64,000 nt of DNA from Lewinella sp. IMCC34183 (lineage in GTDB: Bacteria; Bacteroidota; Bacteroidia; Chitinophagales; Saprospiraceae): NCBI RefSeq assembly GCF_003390915.1, contig NZ_QMEM01000002.1, forward strand, positions 434,001-498,000, given 5' to 3'. Shown here piece after piece: positions 34,101 to 44,000 of the stretch. A program made the position numbers and the translations under genes. The notes under the pieces are model-generated. The model was given only the letters and a program-made list of their open reading frames with translations. It did not search any database and was not told the origin of the DNA. How positions within the stretch are numbered: the first letter of the stretch is position 1; the number at the start of each line of letters is the position of its first letter.

Positions 34101-35579
34101 TTGTCCGAACTCATTGCGCGCGCGTCCCGGTTCGCGGACCGCACCGCCATCGTTAGCGACGATCGCTCCTACACCTACGCCGAGCTGGACCGCCGTTCCC
34201 GGCAGGTAGCCACCGACCTGCTGGACGGGCGGGCCGATCTCGGTGAGGCACGCGTGGCCTTCCTGCTGCCGCCCGGCTTCGCCTACGTGGCCGTGCAGTG
34301 GGGCATCTGGCGGGCCGGCGGGGTGGCCGTACCCCTGTGCGAGAAACACCCGCCGCCCTCCCTGCAGTACGTGATCGAAGATACCGACGCAGTTGCGGTG
34401 ATCTACGCCAGCACCTTCCGCAAACTCCTGGAACCGCTGTTTTACCTGCCCGATACCAGTTTCCGGCCGCTGCGTTCCCTGCGGACCATGGAGGGCGCGC
34501 TGCCGACGGTGGAGGCGGGCCGGCGGGCCATGATCCTGTACACCAGCGGCACGACGGGCCGCCCCAAGGGGGTGGTCACCACCCACGCCAACCTGTCCGC
34601 CCAGATCCGGACCCTGGTGGCCGCCTGGCAATGGTCCGCGGACGACCGCATCCTCAACATTCTGCCGCTGCACCACGTGCACGGCATCGTCAACGTTCTC
34701 TGCTGCGCGCTGTGGAGCGGAGCCTGCTGCGAATTCCTGGCACCGTTCGATGCGCAACGGGTATTCGCACGTTTCCGGTCGGGGGAGCTCACAGTATTCA
34801 TGGCGGTACCCACGATCTATTACAAGCTGATCGGGTACTACCGCGAGCTGCCGGCCGCCGAGCAGGAAGCGACCTCAGCCGCACTGCGGGATTTCCGGCT
34901 CATGGTATCGGGGTCCGCCGCCCTGCCGGTATCGACCTTGGAAACCTGGCGCGAGATCAGCGGCCACACGCTCCTGGAGCGCTACGGCATGACGGAAATG
35001 GGAATGGCCGTGAGTAACCCCTACGCCGACGAGCGGCGCCCCGGCCACATCGGGCAGCCGCTTCCCGGCGTGGACCTGCGCCTCGTCGACGAGGAAGGGG
35101 AGACCGTAGCCGACGGACAGCCCGGAGAGATACAGGTACGGGGCGATAACGTGTTCCTGGAATACTGGGACCGGCCCGATGCTACCGCCGCGGCCTTCAC
35201 CGAAGACGGGTGGTTCCGCACGGGCGATATCGCCGCCCTCGAAGAAGGCTACTACCGCATCCTGGGCCGCAATTCGGTGGACATCATCAAGTCGGGCGGC
35301 TACAAGATATCCGCCCTCGAGATCGAGGAGGTCCTCCGCACTCATCCCGCCATCCGCGAATGCGGTGTCGTCGGCCTGCCCGATCCGGAGTGGGGCGAGG
35401 TGATCGGGGCCTGCATGATCGTAGAGGGTACGCCGCCGGACCCGGACGCGCTGACGGACTGGCTGCGCGAGCGTCTGCCGGGGTACAAGCTGCCGCGCCG
35501 GTTCATCTTCCGTGACGAATTGCCCCGCAACGTGATGGGCAAGGTGACCAAGCAAGAGCTGAAGGAGCACTTCGCATGA
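34101..35579 (+). CDS. Acyl-CoA synthetase, probable malonate-CoA ligase (MatB-like)
   Basis: A 492-residue ANL-superfamily adenylating enzyme with TTG start at 34101; no better start lies nearby. Motifs: P-loop-like MILYTSGTTGRPKGVVTTH, then LPLHHVHGIVNV, YGMTEMGMAVSNPY, the hinge GWFRTGDIAALEEGYYRILGRNSVDIIKSGGYKISALEIEE, and catalytic Lys in NVMGKVTK. The RSVDIIKSGGYK-type hinge plus YGMTE(M)G(M)A is typical of MatB/ACSF3 malonyl-CoA synthetases. The stop overlaps the start of madL (ATGA), so it is co-translated with a malonate carrier. That context is the main support for malonate as substrate. Confidence 0.85.
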   Translation: MSELIARASRFADRTAIVSDDRSYTYAELDRRSRQVATDLLDGRADLGEARVAFLLPPGFAYVAVQWGIWRAGGVAVPLCEKHPPPSLQYVIEDTDAVAVIYASTFRKLLEPLFYLPDTSFRPLRSLRTMEGALPTVEAGRRAMILYTSGTTGRPKGVVTTHANLSAQIRTLVAAWQWSADDRILNILPLHHVHGIVNVLCCALWSGACCEFLAPFDAQRVFARFRSGELTVFMAVPTIYYKLIGYYRELPAAEQEATSAALRDFRLMVSGSAALPVSTLETWREISGHTLLERYGMTEMGMAVSNPYADERRPGHIGQPLPGVDLRLVDEEGETVADGQPGEIQVRGDNVFLEYWDRPDATAAAFTEDGWFRTGDIAALEEGYYRILGRNSVDIIKSGGYKISALEIEEVLRTHPAIRECGVVGLPDPEWGEVIGACMIVEGTPPDPDALTDWLRERLPGYKLPRRFIFRDELPRNVMGKVTKQELKEHFA

Positions 35580-35950
35580 CGATCTACGGCGTAGCCCTCC
35601 TCGCCCTGTGCTTCCTCATCGGCAAGGTTTCCGGCACGCTGCTGGGGGCGGCGATCGGTATCGACGGCGACGTGGGCGGGGTGGGCTTTGCGATGCTCCT
35701 GCTCATCGTGGTCAACGCCTGGCTCCAGCGGCGGGGCTGGCTGGACGAACGTACGACCGGGGGCATCCTCTTCTGGAGCAGTATGTACATCCCCATCATC
35801 GTGGCCATGGCCAGCGTACAGAACGCCCGGGCCGCCCTTTCCGGTGGCTGGCTGGCCCTCGTGGCCGGGATCGCCGTAACGGTGGGCGGGCTGGCACTGG
35901 TCTCCCTCCTGGCGCGGATCGGCAAACCGGACCAACCGCCCGCCCCATGA
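35576..35950 (+). CDS. madL: Malonate transporter subunit MadL
   Basis: A 124-residue membrane protein with about four helices. Diagnostic segments are ALCFLIGKVSGTLLGAAIGI, GGVGFAMLLLIVVNAWLQ, TGGILFWSSMYIPIIVAMAS and the Gly-rich final helix. MadL with MadM forms a sodium-coupled malonate uptake system, first known from Malonomonas. It overlaps the ligase stop by 4 bp and its own stop overlaps the madM start (ATGA), so all three genes are translationally coupled. Confidence 0.9.
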   Translation: MTIYGVALLALCFLIGKVSGTLLGAAIGIDGDVGGVGFAMLLLIVVNAWLQRRGWLDERTTGGILFWSSMYIPIIVAMASVQNARAALSGGWLALVAGIAVTVGGLALVSLLARIGKPDQPPAP

Positions 35951-36696
35951 TCGAGCGCATCACGGACGTACTGATCGGCAACGGCCTGCTCTTCGCCTTC
36001 CTCTTTGTGGGCCTTATGATGCTGGTGTCCTTCTGGGTGGCCCGCCGCCTGCTGGGGGGCCTGATCCCCGGCGTGGCACTCGCTATCCTGCTGGGACTCG
36101 GCCTGGCCTTCACCGGGGGGCGGAAGGGGATCGCGGACTACCCCCTCTTCGCGGGCATGGCATTGCTGGGGGGCTCGATGCTGCGCGACTTCGCCGTCGT
36201 GGCTACGGCGATGGGGGCCGACCTCGACAAGATCCGGCACGCGGGACCGGCCGGCGCCCTGGCCCTGCTGCTGGGGGTGACGCTGAGTTTCTTCGCGGGG
36301 GCCGCCCTGGCCCTGGGCATGGGCTACTCCGACCCGGTCAGCCTGGCGACGATCGGAGCCGGGGCGTGCACCTACATCGTGGGCCCCGTCACCGGTACGG
36401 CCCTGGGGGCTTCCTCCGAGGTACTGGCGATCAGTATCGCCACGGGAGTAGTCAAGACCCTGGCTACGACCATTCTGACCCCTTTGCTGGCGCGGCGCAT
36501 TGGGTTGAACGACCCGCACAGCGCCCTCGTATTCGGCGGGCTGATCGGTACCACGAGCGGCGTAGCGGCGGGCCTCGCCGCCACGGATCCCGAACTGGTC
36601 CCCTACGGCGCCCTGACGGCCACCTTCTACACCGGGCTGGGCTGCCTGCTGTGCCCCTCGTTGCTGTACCTCGCGGTGCTGGGCCTCACGGGGTGA
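35947..36696 (+). CDS. madM: Malonate transporter subunit MadM
   Basis: The start at 35947 overlaps the madL stop; the frame further upstream is a shadow of madL. The 249-residue protein has six or more helices with family segments LLGGLIPGVALAILLGLGLA, FAGMALLGGSMLRDFAVVATAMG, TIGAGACTYIVGPVTGTALGA, ISIATGVVKTLATT and LVFGGLIGTTSGVAAGLAAT. It is the larger subunit of the MadLM malonate carrier. No malonate decarboxylase gene follows; the ligase upstream would instead turn imported malonate into malonyl-CoA, for example for fatty acid synthesis. Confidence 0.92.
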   Translation: MIERITDVLIGNGLLFAFLFVGLMMLVSFWVARRLLGGLIPGVALAILLGLGLAFTGGRKGIADYPLFAGMALLGGSMLRDFAVVATAMGADLDKIRHAGPAGALALLLGVTLSFFAGAALALGMGYSDPVSLATIGAGACTYIVGPVTGTALGASSEVLAISIATGVVKTLATTILTPLLARRIGLNDPHSALVFGGLIGTTSGVAAGLAATDPELVPYGALTATFYTGLGCLLCPSLLYLAVLGLTG

Positions 36697-37770
36697 TCAC
36701 TGCCGCACGATAGCGTCGAGTTCGGGCAGGCGGGTCAGGAATTCCTCCGCCAGCCGCAGCTGGTTGCGGGCGCGCAGGAGGTTGTGCTCCGGCGACCGCA
36801 CCTTGTAGTAGACATCACCCGCCAAAAAGTCCGTGAGGAAGCGTACCCCCATAATGTAAGCCATATACGCCCCCGAGAGGCCGAGGAAATCCAGCTCGGC
36901 AGGCGAAAGGACGTCGCGGGTCACCTCCAGGTAGCCGGCGGCGAACGCCCGGAACTTTTCCAGATCGACGGTGACTCGATCCAGGTCAGGCTCGTCCTCC
37001 CGGGCCGTGGCCGCTCCGGACCGGACGCCGTCGCCGAAGTCGAAGTGGACCGCGCCGGGCATGACGGTGTCCAGATCGACCACGCATTTCCCCCATCCCG
37101 CGGGCGTGAGCAGGACGTTGCTGAACTTGGCGTCGTTGTGGGTGACCCGGCGGCGGATGCGTCCCGCCCGGTAGGCGGTATCCAGCGTCAGCAGGCGGTC
37201 GGCCATCCCCTCCGCCCGGCGCAGAGCGTCCGCCGCCGCGGCCACCCGTCCCCGCGCCGGCGCGGCGCGGGCTGCCGCCAACTGCCGGAGACGCAGGGCA
37301 AGATCGTGGAAGCCCGGGATCACCGGAGTGAGGAGGTCGGCCGGAAAGTCGTCCAGGAACCGCAGAAAGTAGCCGTAGGCCCGGGCACCCGCATAGGCCC
37401 GTTCCGGACTGTCTACCAGCTCGTAGGCGTGGAGGCCGTCCAGGAATTCAAATACCCGGAAGTACTCTCCGCCCACATGGCAATAGGGACGACCTTCGTG
37501 GGTCAGGTTGACCGTCAGGGTTGTCTGCGTACCGGCGGGCGGCGGGGCGGCGGCAATGCGCCGGCGCAGGTGGTCGGTGACCCGGCGGATATTCTCCATC
37601 AACCCGTCCACGTCGGGAAATACGTGGTGGTTGATGCACTGCAGCAGGTAATCGGGCGCGCCGGGGTCGCTGTTGCGCAGCCGGTAGGTATCGTTGATGT
37701 GGCCCGCCCCGTACGGTTCGGCCCGGACGATCGTTCCGCGCAGATCGAATTGCCGGATGATGTGCTCCAC
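36697..37770 (-). CDS. APH-fold sugar kinase, N-acetylhexosamine kinase (NahK)-like
   Basis: A 357-residue kinase of the aminoglycoside phosphotransferase fold. The N-terminal glycine loop is YGAGHINDTYRL, followed by YLLQCINHHVFPDVDGLMENI, closely resembling the LQKIN-VF-D-LMEN segment of NahK-type kinases. The catalytic loop is THNDAKFSNVLL and the metal motif VVDLDTVMPG. It probably phosphorylates a sugar or amino sugar at the anomeric carbon; substrate unproven. The gene follows bshA by 9 bp on the same strand. Confidence 0.75.
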   Translation of the reverse strand: MEHIIRQFDLRGTIVRAEPYGAGHINDTYRLRNSDPGAPDYLLQCINHHVFPDVDGLMENIRRVTDHLRRRIAAAPPPAGTQTTLTVNLTHEGRPYCHVGGEYFRVFEFLDGLHAYELVDSPERAYAGARAYGYFLRFLDDFPADLLTPVIPGFHDLALRLRQLAAARAAPARGRVAAAADALRRAEGMADRLLTLDTAYRAGRIRRRVTHNDAKFSNVLLTPAGWGKCVVDLDTVMPGAVHFDFGDGVRSGAATAREDEPDLDRVTVDLEKFRAFAAGYLEVTRDVLSPAELDFLGLSGAYMAYIMGVRFLTDFLAGDVYYKVRSPEHNLLRARNQLRLAEEFLTRLPELDAIVRQ

Positions 37771-37779
37771 GGCAGTGGC

Positions 37780-38943
37780 CTAGCGGTCGAGAACCTGCTC
37801 CTCGGGTACCGCCTGGCTGTGTTCCAGCACTTTCTGGTAGAAGGCCTCGTACCGGGGGATGATGTTATTGATGTCGAAGCGCTCGGCCTGTTCCAGCGCA
37901 GCGGCGCGGAAGCGTTGGAGGGTTTCCTCGCTTTCGAAGATCTTCAGTACGTCCTCGGCCATCTTGTCGACCATGCCGACGCCGGAGGTGTAGCCGGTGA
38001 CGCCGTCGATGTTGACCTCCGGGATTCCTCCCACGTCACTCGATACGACGGGTACCTGGCAGGCCATCGCCTCGAGGGCGGCAAGGCCAAAGCTCTCGCT
38101 GGCGGAGGGTAGCAGAAAGACGTCGGCAACCGCGAGCAATTCCTCCACCGCGTCCTGCTTACCCAGGAAGCGGATGTCCTTAGTGAGGCCGAGGCGGCGG
38201 CTCAGGTCCTCGCACTTGTTGCGCTCCGGGCCGTCGCCAATGAGCAGCAGCTTGCTCGGGGTCTGGTCGTTGATGATCTTGAAGATGTAAATCACGTCGT
38301 CGACCCGCTTGACGGGCCGGAAATTGGATACGTGGATCAGAATGCGCTCCCCGTGGGGCGCGATGGCCCGCTTGAAGTGCTCCTTGTTGTCGCGCTTAAA
38401 GCGGGCAAAGTCGATAAAATTGTAGATCACCTCGATGGGGCGGCTAACCTCGAAGTTGTCGAGGGTAGACTGCTTGAGGGCATCGGAAACGGCGGTGACG
38501 CCGTCCGACTTGTTGATCGCGAAGGTGATCGTCGGAGCGAAGGCCGGATTGGAGCCCACCAGCGTAATGTCCGTACCGTGCAGGGTGGTCACAAAGGGGA
38601 CGTAGCGGCCGCGGCTCATCAGGATCTTACGCGCCATGTAGGCAACGGCCGCGTGGGGGACGGCGTAGTGGACGTGCAGCAGGTCGAGGGAGTAATTCTC
38701 AACCACATCGACGAGCTTGGAGGCCAGGGAGGTTTCGTAGGGGGCAAACTCGAAGAGGGGGTAGTCAGCTCCGCTGTCCACCTCGTGGTAGAAGACGTTC
38801 TCGTGGAAGAACCCCAGCCGCGCCGGCCGCCGGTACGTGATGAAGTGAATCTCGTGCCCCCGCCGTGCCAGTCCCAGGCCGAGCTCGGTGGCCAGCACGC
38901 CGCTGCCGCCGTAGGTGGGATAACAGACAACGCCGATCTTCAT
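37780..38943 (-). CDS. bshA: N-acetyl-alpha-D-glucosaminyl L-malate synthase BshA
   Basis: The start at 38943 gives MKIGVVCYPTYGGSGVLATE, the conserved BshA N-terminus; the frame to 39018 is not needed. The 387-residue GT4 enzyme has GREVHFITYR-type (RRGHEIHFITYRRP), HVHYAVPHAAVAYMAR, TTLHGTDITLVGSNPAF, HVSNFRPVKRVDDVI and the nucleotide-sugar motif PSASESFGLAALEAMACQVP. It joins UDP-GlcNAc and L-malate in the first step of bacillithiol synthesis. It lies upstream of the NahK-like kinase, with which it is likely co-transcribed. Confidence 0.95.
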   Translation of the reverse strand: MKIGVVCYPTYGGSGVLATELGLGLARRGHEIHFITYRRPARLGFFHENVFYHEVDSGADYPLFEFAPYETSLASKLVDVVENYSLDLLHVHYAVPHAAVAYMARKILMSRGRYVPFVTTLHGTDITLVGSNPAFAPTITFAINKSDGVTAVSDALKQSTLDNFEVSRPIEVIYNFIDFARFKRDNKEHFKRAIAPHGERILIHVSNFRPVKRVDDVIYIFKIINDQTPSKLLLIGDGPERNKCEDLSRRLGLTKDIRFLGKQDAVEELLAVADVFLLPSASESFGLAALEAMACQVPVVSSDVGGIPEVNIDGVTGYTSGVGMVDKMAEDVLKIFESEETLQRFRAAALEQAERFDINNIIPRYEAFYQKVLEHSQAVPEEQVLDR

Positions 38944-39033
38944 AGGGGTACGTTTACGGAGGGTGGTACGGAAGTCTATGTCAAATGCCCGCGGAGGATA
39001 AATAGTTTGCTTGCGCACCTGCGGCCGGCTACG

Positions 39034-39639
39034 CTAGTCGGCCTTCGCCCGGCGGCGGCGGTAGACCTCCCGCCAGGCCGGTCCGGCATATTCGGCTTTC
39101 GGATAGCAGTTGCCTTTCATGAATTGGAGAAGCAAGGCGGAAAAGTAGCGGACGTCGCCGTACCCCGAAGTAAGCAAAGCGATACCCCCGTTCCGCTCGG
39201 CCAGTTCGTAGGCGGACAGGTACCGCTCCCCGTCGAATTCGATGACGTTCGCGAAGGGGAAGCCATTCTCGTCCGTCCACCCGTCGGCCACCCGCCGCAA
39301 GCTGTCGGGAAAGACGACGCCGAAGGTCGCGGGGCCATTTTCGGTAAGCCGGAGGTAGGGTATGCCGGTACGCATGTCGTAGAGCACCGCCACCTGCTCC
39401 AACCGGATAAAGCGCCACAACTGCTCTCCCGTACCGTCCTCCTGCAGGGCGAAGTCCAGGTTGCCCCTGAGGTAGTCCGTCCCGGATATTCGGCGGGCCG
39501 CTATCTCCGCTACGATGCTGTCGGCCGGAGCGGGGGGTACCGGGTCGGCGGGTGGGCTGCCGGTCGCGGTATCAAGAGCTTCCTGCGGGCCACAGGCCAG
39601 CAGGCCGAGCAGGCCACAGCAGATGATGACTTGTTTCAT
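39034..39639 (-). CDS. Hypothetical lipoprotein
   Basis: A 201-residue lipoprotein; lipobox LLGLLAC with Cys16, followed by a Pro-rich tether (PPADPVPPAPAD). The body contains GTDYLRGNLDFALQEDGTGE, AVLYDMRTGIPYLRLTENGP and a basic C-terminal tail (YRRRRAKAD). I recognise no family. It lies 90 bp upstream of bshA on the same strand and could be transcribed with it. Divergent from the aminopeptidase gene. Confidence 0.7.
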   Translation of the reverse strand: MKQVIICCGLLGLLACGPQEALDTATGSPPADPVPPAPADSIVAEIAARRISGTDYLRGNLDFALQEDGTGEQLWRFIRLEQVAVLYDMRTGIPYLRLTENGPATFGVVFPDSLRRVADGWTDENGFPFANVIEFDGERYLSAYELAERNGGIALLTSGYGDVRYFSALLLQFMKGNCYPKAEYAGPAWREVYRRRRAKAD

Positions 39640-39699
39640 CCCGCTAAAACATCGGTTAGGGCGATTTGTATTGGGTAGCAGTCCCGTTAACCAATCCGC

Positions 39700-41025
39700 A
39701 TGACCGAGATCACCCTACTCTCCCCCAAAGACAACCGCTACGAAAAAACTATCGAGCCCGGCACCTACCTACGCACCCTCGAACCGGCCGGCTACCTGGT
39801 CCGCCTGCCCAAGGACGGCAAGCCCGCAACGGCACGCACCCTGGGACACAAACTCAGTCACGCCGAACGAAAGCAACTCACCGCCGATGTGAAGATCACG
39901 GCGGAGGGGGTAGACGAACCGTTAGCCGCCGCCTTCGTCGGCGGACTTAAGCTCGGTGCTTACTCGGCCGGACAGCGGAAGGGGGACTACGAAGTACACC
40001 CTCTGACGGACGGGCAGATCGAATGGGACGGCGACGCCGCCACCGAACTTACCCTCTCCGACGTGCAGAACCGCATCCGCGCACTCGTCGATGCCCCCGC
40101 CAACAAGAAGCGCGCCCAGGACCTGGCCACCTTCGCCCGGCAGAGTGGGGAAACCTACGGCTACGACGTAAAGGTGCTCGACAAGCAGGCCTGTCTGGAC
40201 GAGGGACTGCACGCCCTGCTGGCCGTCAATCGCGGCAGCGAGGACCCCGCCGTACTGATCGTCATGGAGTACCGGGGCGCGCCCGACAACAAAGACGTCA
40301 CCGCCATCATCGGCAAGGGCGTCACCTTCGATACCGGCGGCGTAAGCATCAAGGGCAGCCAGAACCTGCACCTGATGAAGAGCGACATGGGTGGCGCCGC
40401 CGCTACCATGGGCGCGGTCGAGGCCGCGGCCCGGCTTAATCTGCCCGTGAACCTGGTCGGTATCGTACCCGCCACCGACAACAGCGTCGACGCGCTGAGC
40501 ATCAAGCCGAGCGACGTGATCGAGAGCCACGCCGGCAAGACGATCGAGATCATCGATACCGACGCCGAGGGTCGCCTGATCATGGCCGACGGACTCAGCT
40601 ATGCCGTAAAGTATTTCTCCCCCACCACCCTCATCGACGTGGCTACCCTCACCGGCTCCGCGGTACGCACCTTCGGCTACGTGTGCGCGGCCACCCTTAG
40701 CAAGAATGAAGAACTGGTGGAGGCCTTCCGCGCCGCCGGGGAAGCCAGCGGCGAACGCGTCTGGCCGCTGCCGCCCTGGGACGATTTTGCCAAGGGACTC
40801 GAGAGCGACGTGGCCGACGTCAAGAACTTCAGCGGTACACCCCTCCACGGCGCCACCGATGCCTTCAAGTTCCTGGAAAACTTCACCCACGACCACAAGC
40901 GCTACATCCACTTCGATATTGCCGGGGTGGCCCTGAAGCAGGGTCCCTACGCCAAGGACCGTCAGGCCACCGGCTTCGGGGTGCGGCTGTTCGTCGAGTG
41001 GCTGGGCCGGCAGGCGAGCGCGTAG
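39700..41025 (+). CDS. Leucyl aminopeptidase, M17 family
   Basis: A 441-residue cytosolic di-zinc exopeptidase. Metal and catalytic residues are visible: Lys206 and Asp211 in IGKGVTFDTGG, Lys218 in SIKG, Asp229 in LMKSDMGGAA, and Asp288, Glu290 and Arg292 in IDTDAEGRL. Many M17 enzymes have Asn where this has Asp286, a substitution just outside the metal ligands. Length is slightly short because the N-terminal macro-like domain is compact. It removes N-terminal residues from peptides. Single gene, convergent with the rhamnosidase. Confidence 0.95.
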   Translation: MTEITLLSPKDNRYEKTIEPGTYLRTLEPAGYLVRLPKDGKPATARTLGHKLSHAERKQLTADVKITAEGVDEPLAAAFVGGLKLGAYSAGQRKGDYEVHPLTDGQIEWDGDAATELTLSDVQNRIRALVDAPANKKRAQDLATFARQSGETYGYDVKVLDKQACLDEGLHALLAVNRGSEDPAVLIVMEYRGAPDNKDVTAIIGKGVTFDTGGVSIKGSQNLHLMKSDMGGAAATMGAVEAAARLNLPVNLVGIVPATDNSVDALSIKPSDVIESHAGKTIEIIDTDAEGRLIMADGLSYAVKYFSPTTLIDVATLTGSAVRTFGYVCAATLSKNEELVEAFRAAGEASGERVWPLPPWDDFAKGLESDVADVKNFSGTPLHGATDAFKFLENFTHDHKRYIHFDIAGVALKQGPYAKDRQATGFGVRLFVEWLGRQASA

Positions 41026-41031
41026 GTCCGT

Positions 41032-44000
41032 TTACTGGCCGGCCCGGAAGGTGTACGTGCCGGAGGAGAGATTCACGATGGCCCTCCCATCCCTGTATTC
41101 CGTTACCGGAGCATCCCCACTGACCGCCTTAGCGGACGACGCCGGCAGCTCCAGCCGGGCGGAAGTATTGGCGGGTACGGTGACGGTGTACGTAAGGTTT
41201 TTCCCTTCCACTTTCCAGGCGGCCCTGATCCGGCCATAGGGCGAATCGTAGTAGCCCGAGGCCTCCGTCAGCTGCCCGGAAGGGTCCGGCTCCGGGCGCA
41301 GTACGAAGGACTTAAAGCCCGGCGCGCCCCGCTGGATGCCCAGCGAGTGGGCGATCATCCACTGCCCCACCGCGCCGAAGCTGTAGTGGTTGAAGCTGTT
41401 CATGCTGTTATTATTGCCGAAGCCGTCCTCGATGGTGTAGGAGTTGAGCCGTTCCCAGATGCTGGTCGCTCCCTGGGTCACCGGGTAAAGCCAGCTTGGG
41501 TACTTCTCCTGCAACAGGAGGCGGTAGGCCACGTCGGAGTAGCCGTGGTCCGACAGCGCCTTACTGATCCAAGCCGTACCGATGAAGCCGGTCATGAGGG
41601 AATAGGGGGGCCGTACCACTCCACCGTCGTCCTCCTTTCCACTTTTCACCAGTTCCGCCAACCGGGCCGCCAGCGTATCGGCGGTCGCGCCGGTCACCGC
41701 GCCCAGCGCCACGGGCAGGGCGTAGGAAACCTGGGTGCCGATGTAGTCGGGTCCGGCGTCGGCCAGCTGGTCGTATCCCGACCGCATCGTCCGTCCGGTA
41801 GTGGGTTCGAGGTAGGTGGCCGCGAAGTGCCGGCGCCGGTCGGCGAGCTGGGCCGCGTAGGCTTCCGCCGCATCGGTGTGCCCCAGCACCCGCGCCACCG
41901 CCTCCATAATTTGCAGGTCGAAAATGTAGTAGGATTCCCACAGCAGGGTGTTGTCGTTCTGGTTGCCCTCGGGGCTGAGCCAGTCGCCCAGTACGCCGGC
42001 GGTCATCACACCCGTCTTCTCGTCGATACCCCCGCGCAGGAAATCCATATACGCCCGCATGGCTGGGTAGTGCTCGCGCAGCAGGCTCGTATCTCCGTAC
42101 TGCTGCCAGCTTTCCCAGGCCACGGTGAGTCCGGCGCTGCCCCAGAGGATGCCCCCGAAGCCGTCGGCGGCCGGGGCCACGTCGGCGAAGTGGCCGTCGG
42201 CGTACTGGGTGTTGCGCATCGCCAGCAGGTGGCGGCGGAAGAACTGGTCGGCGTCGCTGAAGTACGTGGCCGTGCGCGCGAAGACCGACAGGTCGCCCGA
42301 CCAGCCCATCCGCTCGTTGCGCTGCGGGCAGTCGGTCGGGATACTCAGAAAGTTGCCGTACTGCGAGCGGACGATGTTGTGGAAGAGCTGATTGACGTGA
42401 TCGTTAGACGTCGTGTAGTCGGCCGCCACTTCGTGCACCGAACTGATCACCAACCCCTTCACGGCCTCCGGAGGCAGGGCCGCTTCAATGCCCGTGATCT
42501 CCAGGTAGCGGTAGCCGTGGAAGGTGAAGCGCGGCTGGTAGACGTTCTCCCCCGCCCGGGCTATGTAGTGGTCGTGCGCCAGGGCCGCCCGCAGGTTCTC
42601 GATCATGATCATGCCCACCTTGTCGCCGTATTCCGGCAGGTCGGGGTAGAGGACCTCGGCGTAGCGCAGCCAGATATTTTGCCCTGCTTCCAGTCCTCCG
42701 AAGTCGATGCGTGGTACGCCCACCATATTGGTGCCCATATCGTACACGAAGACGCCGGGACGCACCTCCTCCACCGACCGGGCGGTCAGTTCCTGCACGA
42801 CGCGGGCGTTGTCGCCGATCTGCCCAATCAATTCCGTCCGGGAATAGTCGACCGGTCGGCCACTGTTCTCCCCGAGGTAGGCCGTCCCCTCCAGGGGAAC
42901 CACCTCCGCGGGCGTCCAGCCGGCGGCGGCATAACCGGCGGTCAACCAGCCCGCCACGGTGGCTTCGCGTTCCGCATCGTAGACCTCCCCCTGAAAAAAG
43001 CTGCCGTAGCGGACGGGGCCTTCGTCGTAGTAGCTCCAGCTGTCGTCGGTGGTTACGATGGTCGTCGTTCCGTCGGCGTAAGTGATTTCGAGGAGGGCCA
43101 GCAGCGACTGCCGGTCGCCGAAGTAGTTCCAGTTGAGGCCCGAAAACGACGAGTTGCCGCTCCACCACCCCTCGCCGAGCCAGGCCCCCAGGGCGTTCTC
43201 GCCGCTCCGGATCCGGTCGGTCACGTCGTACGTTTGGTAGAGCTGGGTCCGGTCGTACTGCGTCAGGCCGGGATTGAAGTAGTCCTCCCCCACCCGTTCG
43301 CCGTTCAGGTACACTTCGTAGACGCCCCGGGCGGTCACGTACAGCCGCGCGCGGTCGATCCCTCCCGTGCCGGCGCTGAATTCCTTACGCAGCATCGGCA
43401 TGGCCTTCCGGCTCGGATCGGCCAGTACAAAGGTGCCGGCGTTACCCCCGGAGACCCGGTAGCCCTCCCCCATCCAGTCCACGTCGTCGGTACCGGCGAA
43501 GAGCGCACCGTCCGCCCACCAGATGGCATTGGCGGGCGCGCGGAAGTGGCTCACGGTCAACCCGGAGAAGGTGGCCGACTGCCCCGCCGGCACGTGGAAA
43601 CCGATGTCCGCCAGCATGGGATAGCCGATCACGTCACTGGTGCCGATTGGGTTCAGCGCATGACCGCCACGGCCCCAGCCCCCGTTGTAGTACCGCTCGT
43701 GGTCGGTACCGATCTCGACCCCGTCGATCCGTATGCGGGTGTTACCGAAGACGCTGGCGATTTCAACCTGGTGGGGGGCGTAAAGGCCACCGCCCGCGAT
43801 CACCGAATCGGGGATCGGCAGGGTGAGCAGCGGCCGGTCGGCCCGGTCGTCGGGGGCGTAGCCTACCCGGTACACGTGCAACGCCGGCCGGGAGCCCGAA
43901 ACGTCGTACTCCAGCCGCAGGTAACTGCTGTCGGGGGCGTTCTCCAGCCCATACAGGTTCATGTATCGGTCCAGCAGGCGCACGTCGTTGCCGCCCCACA

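Noticed and set aside
38944-39018. N-terminal extension of BshA
   Set aside because: The 25 extra residues are not part of the family; MKIGVVCYPTYGGSG is the conserved start.
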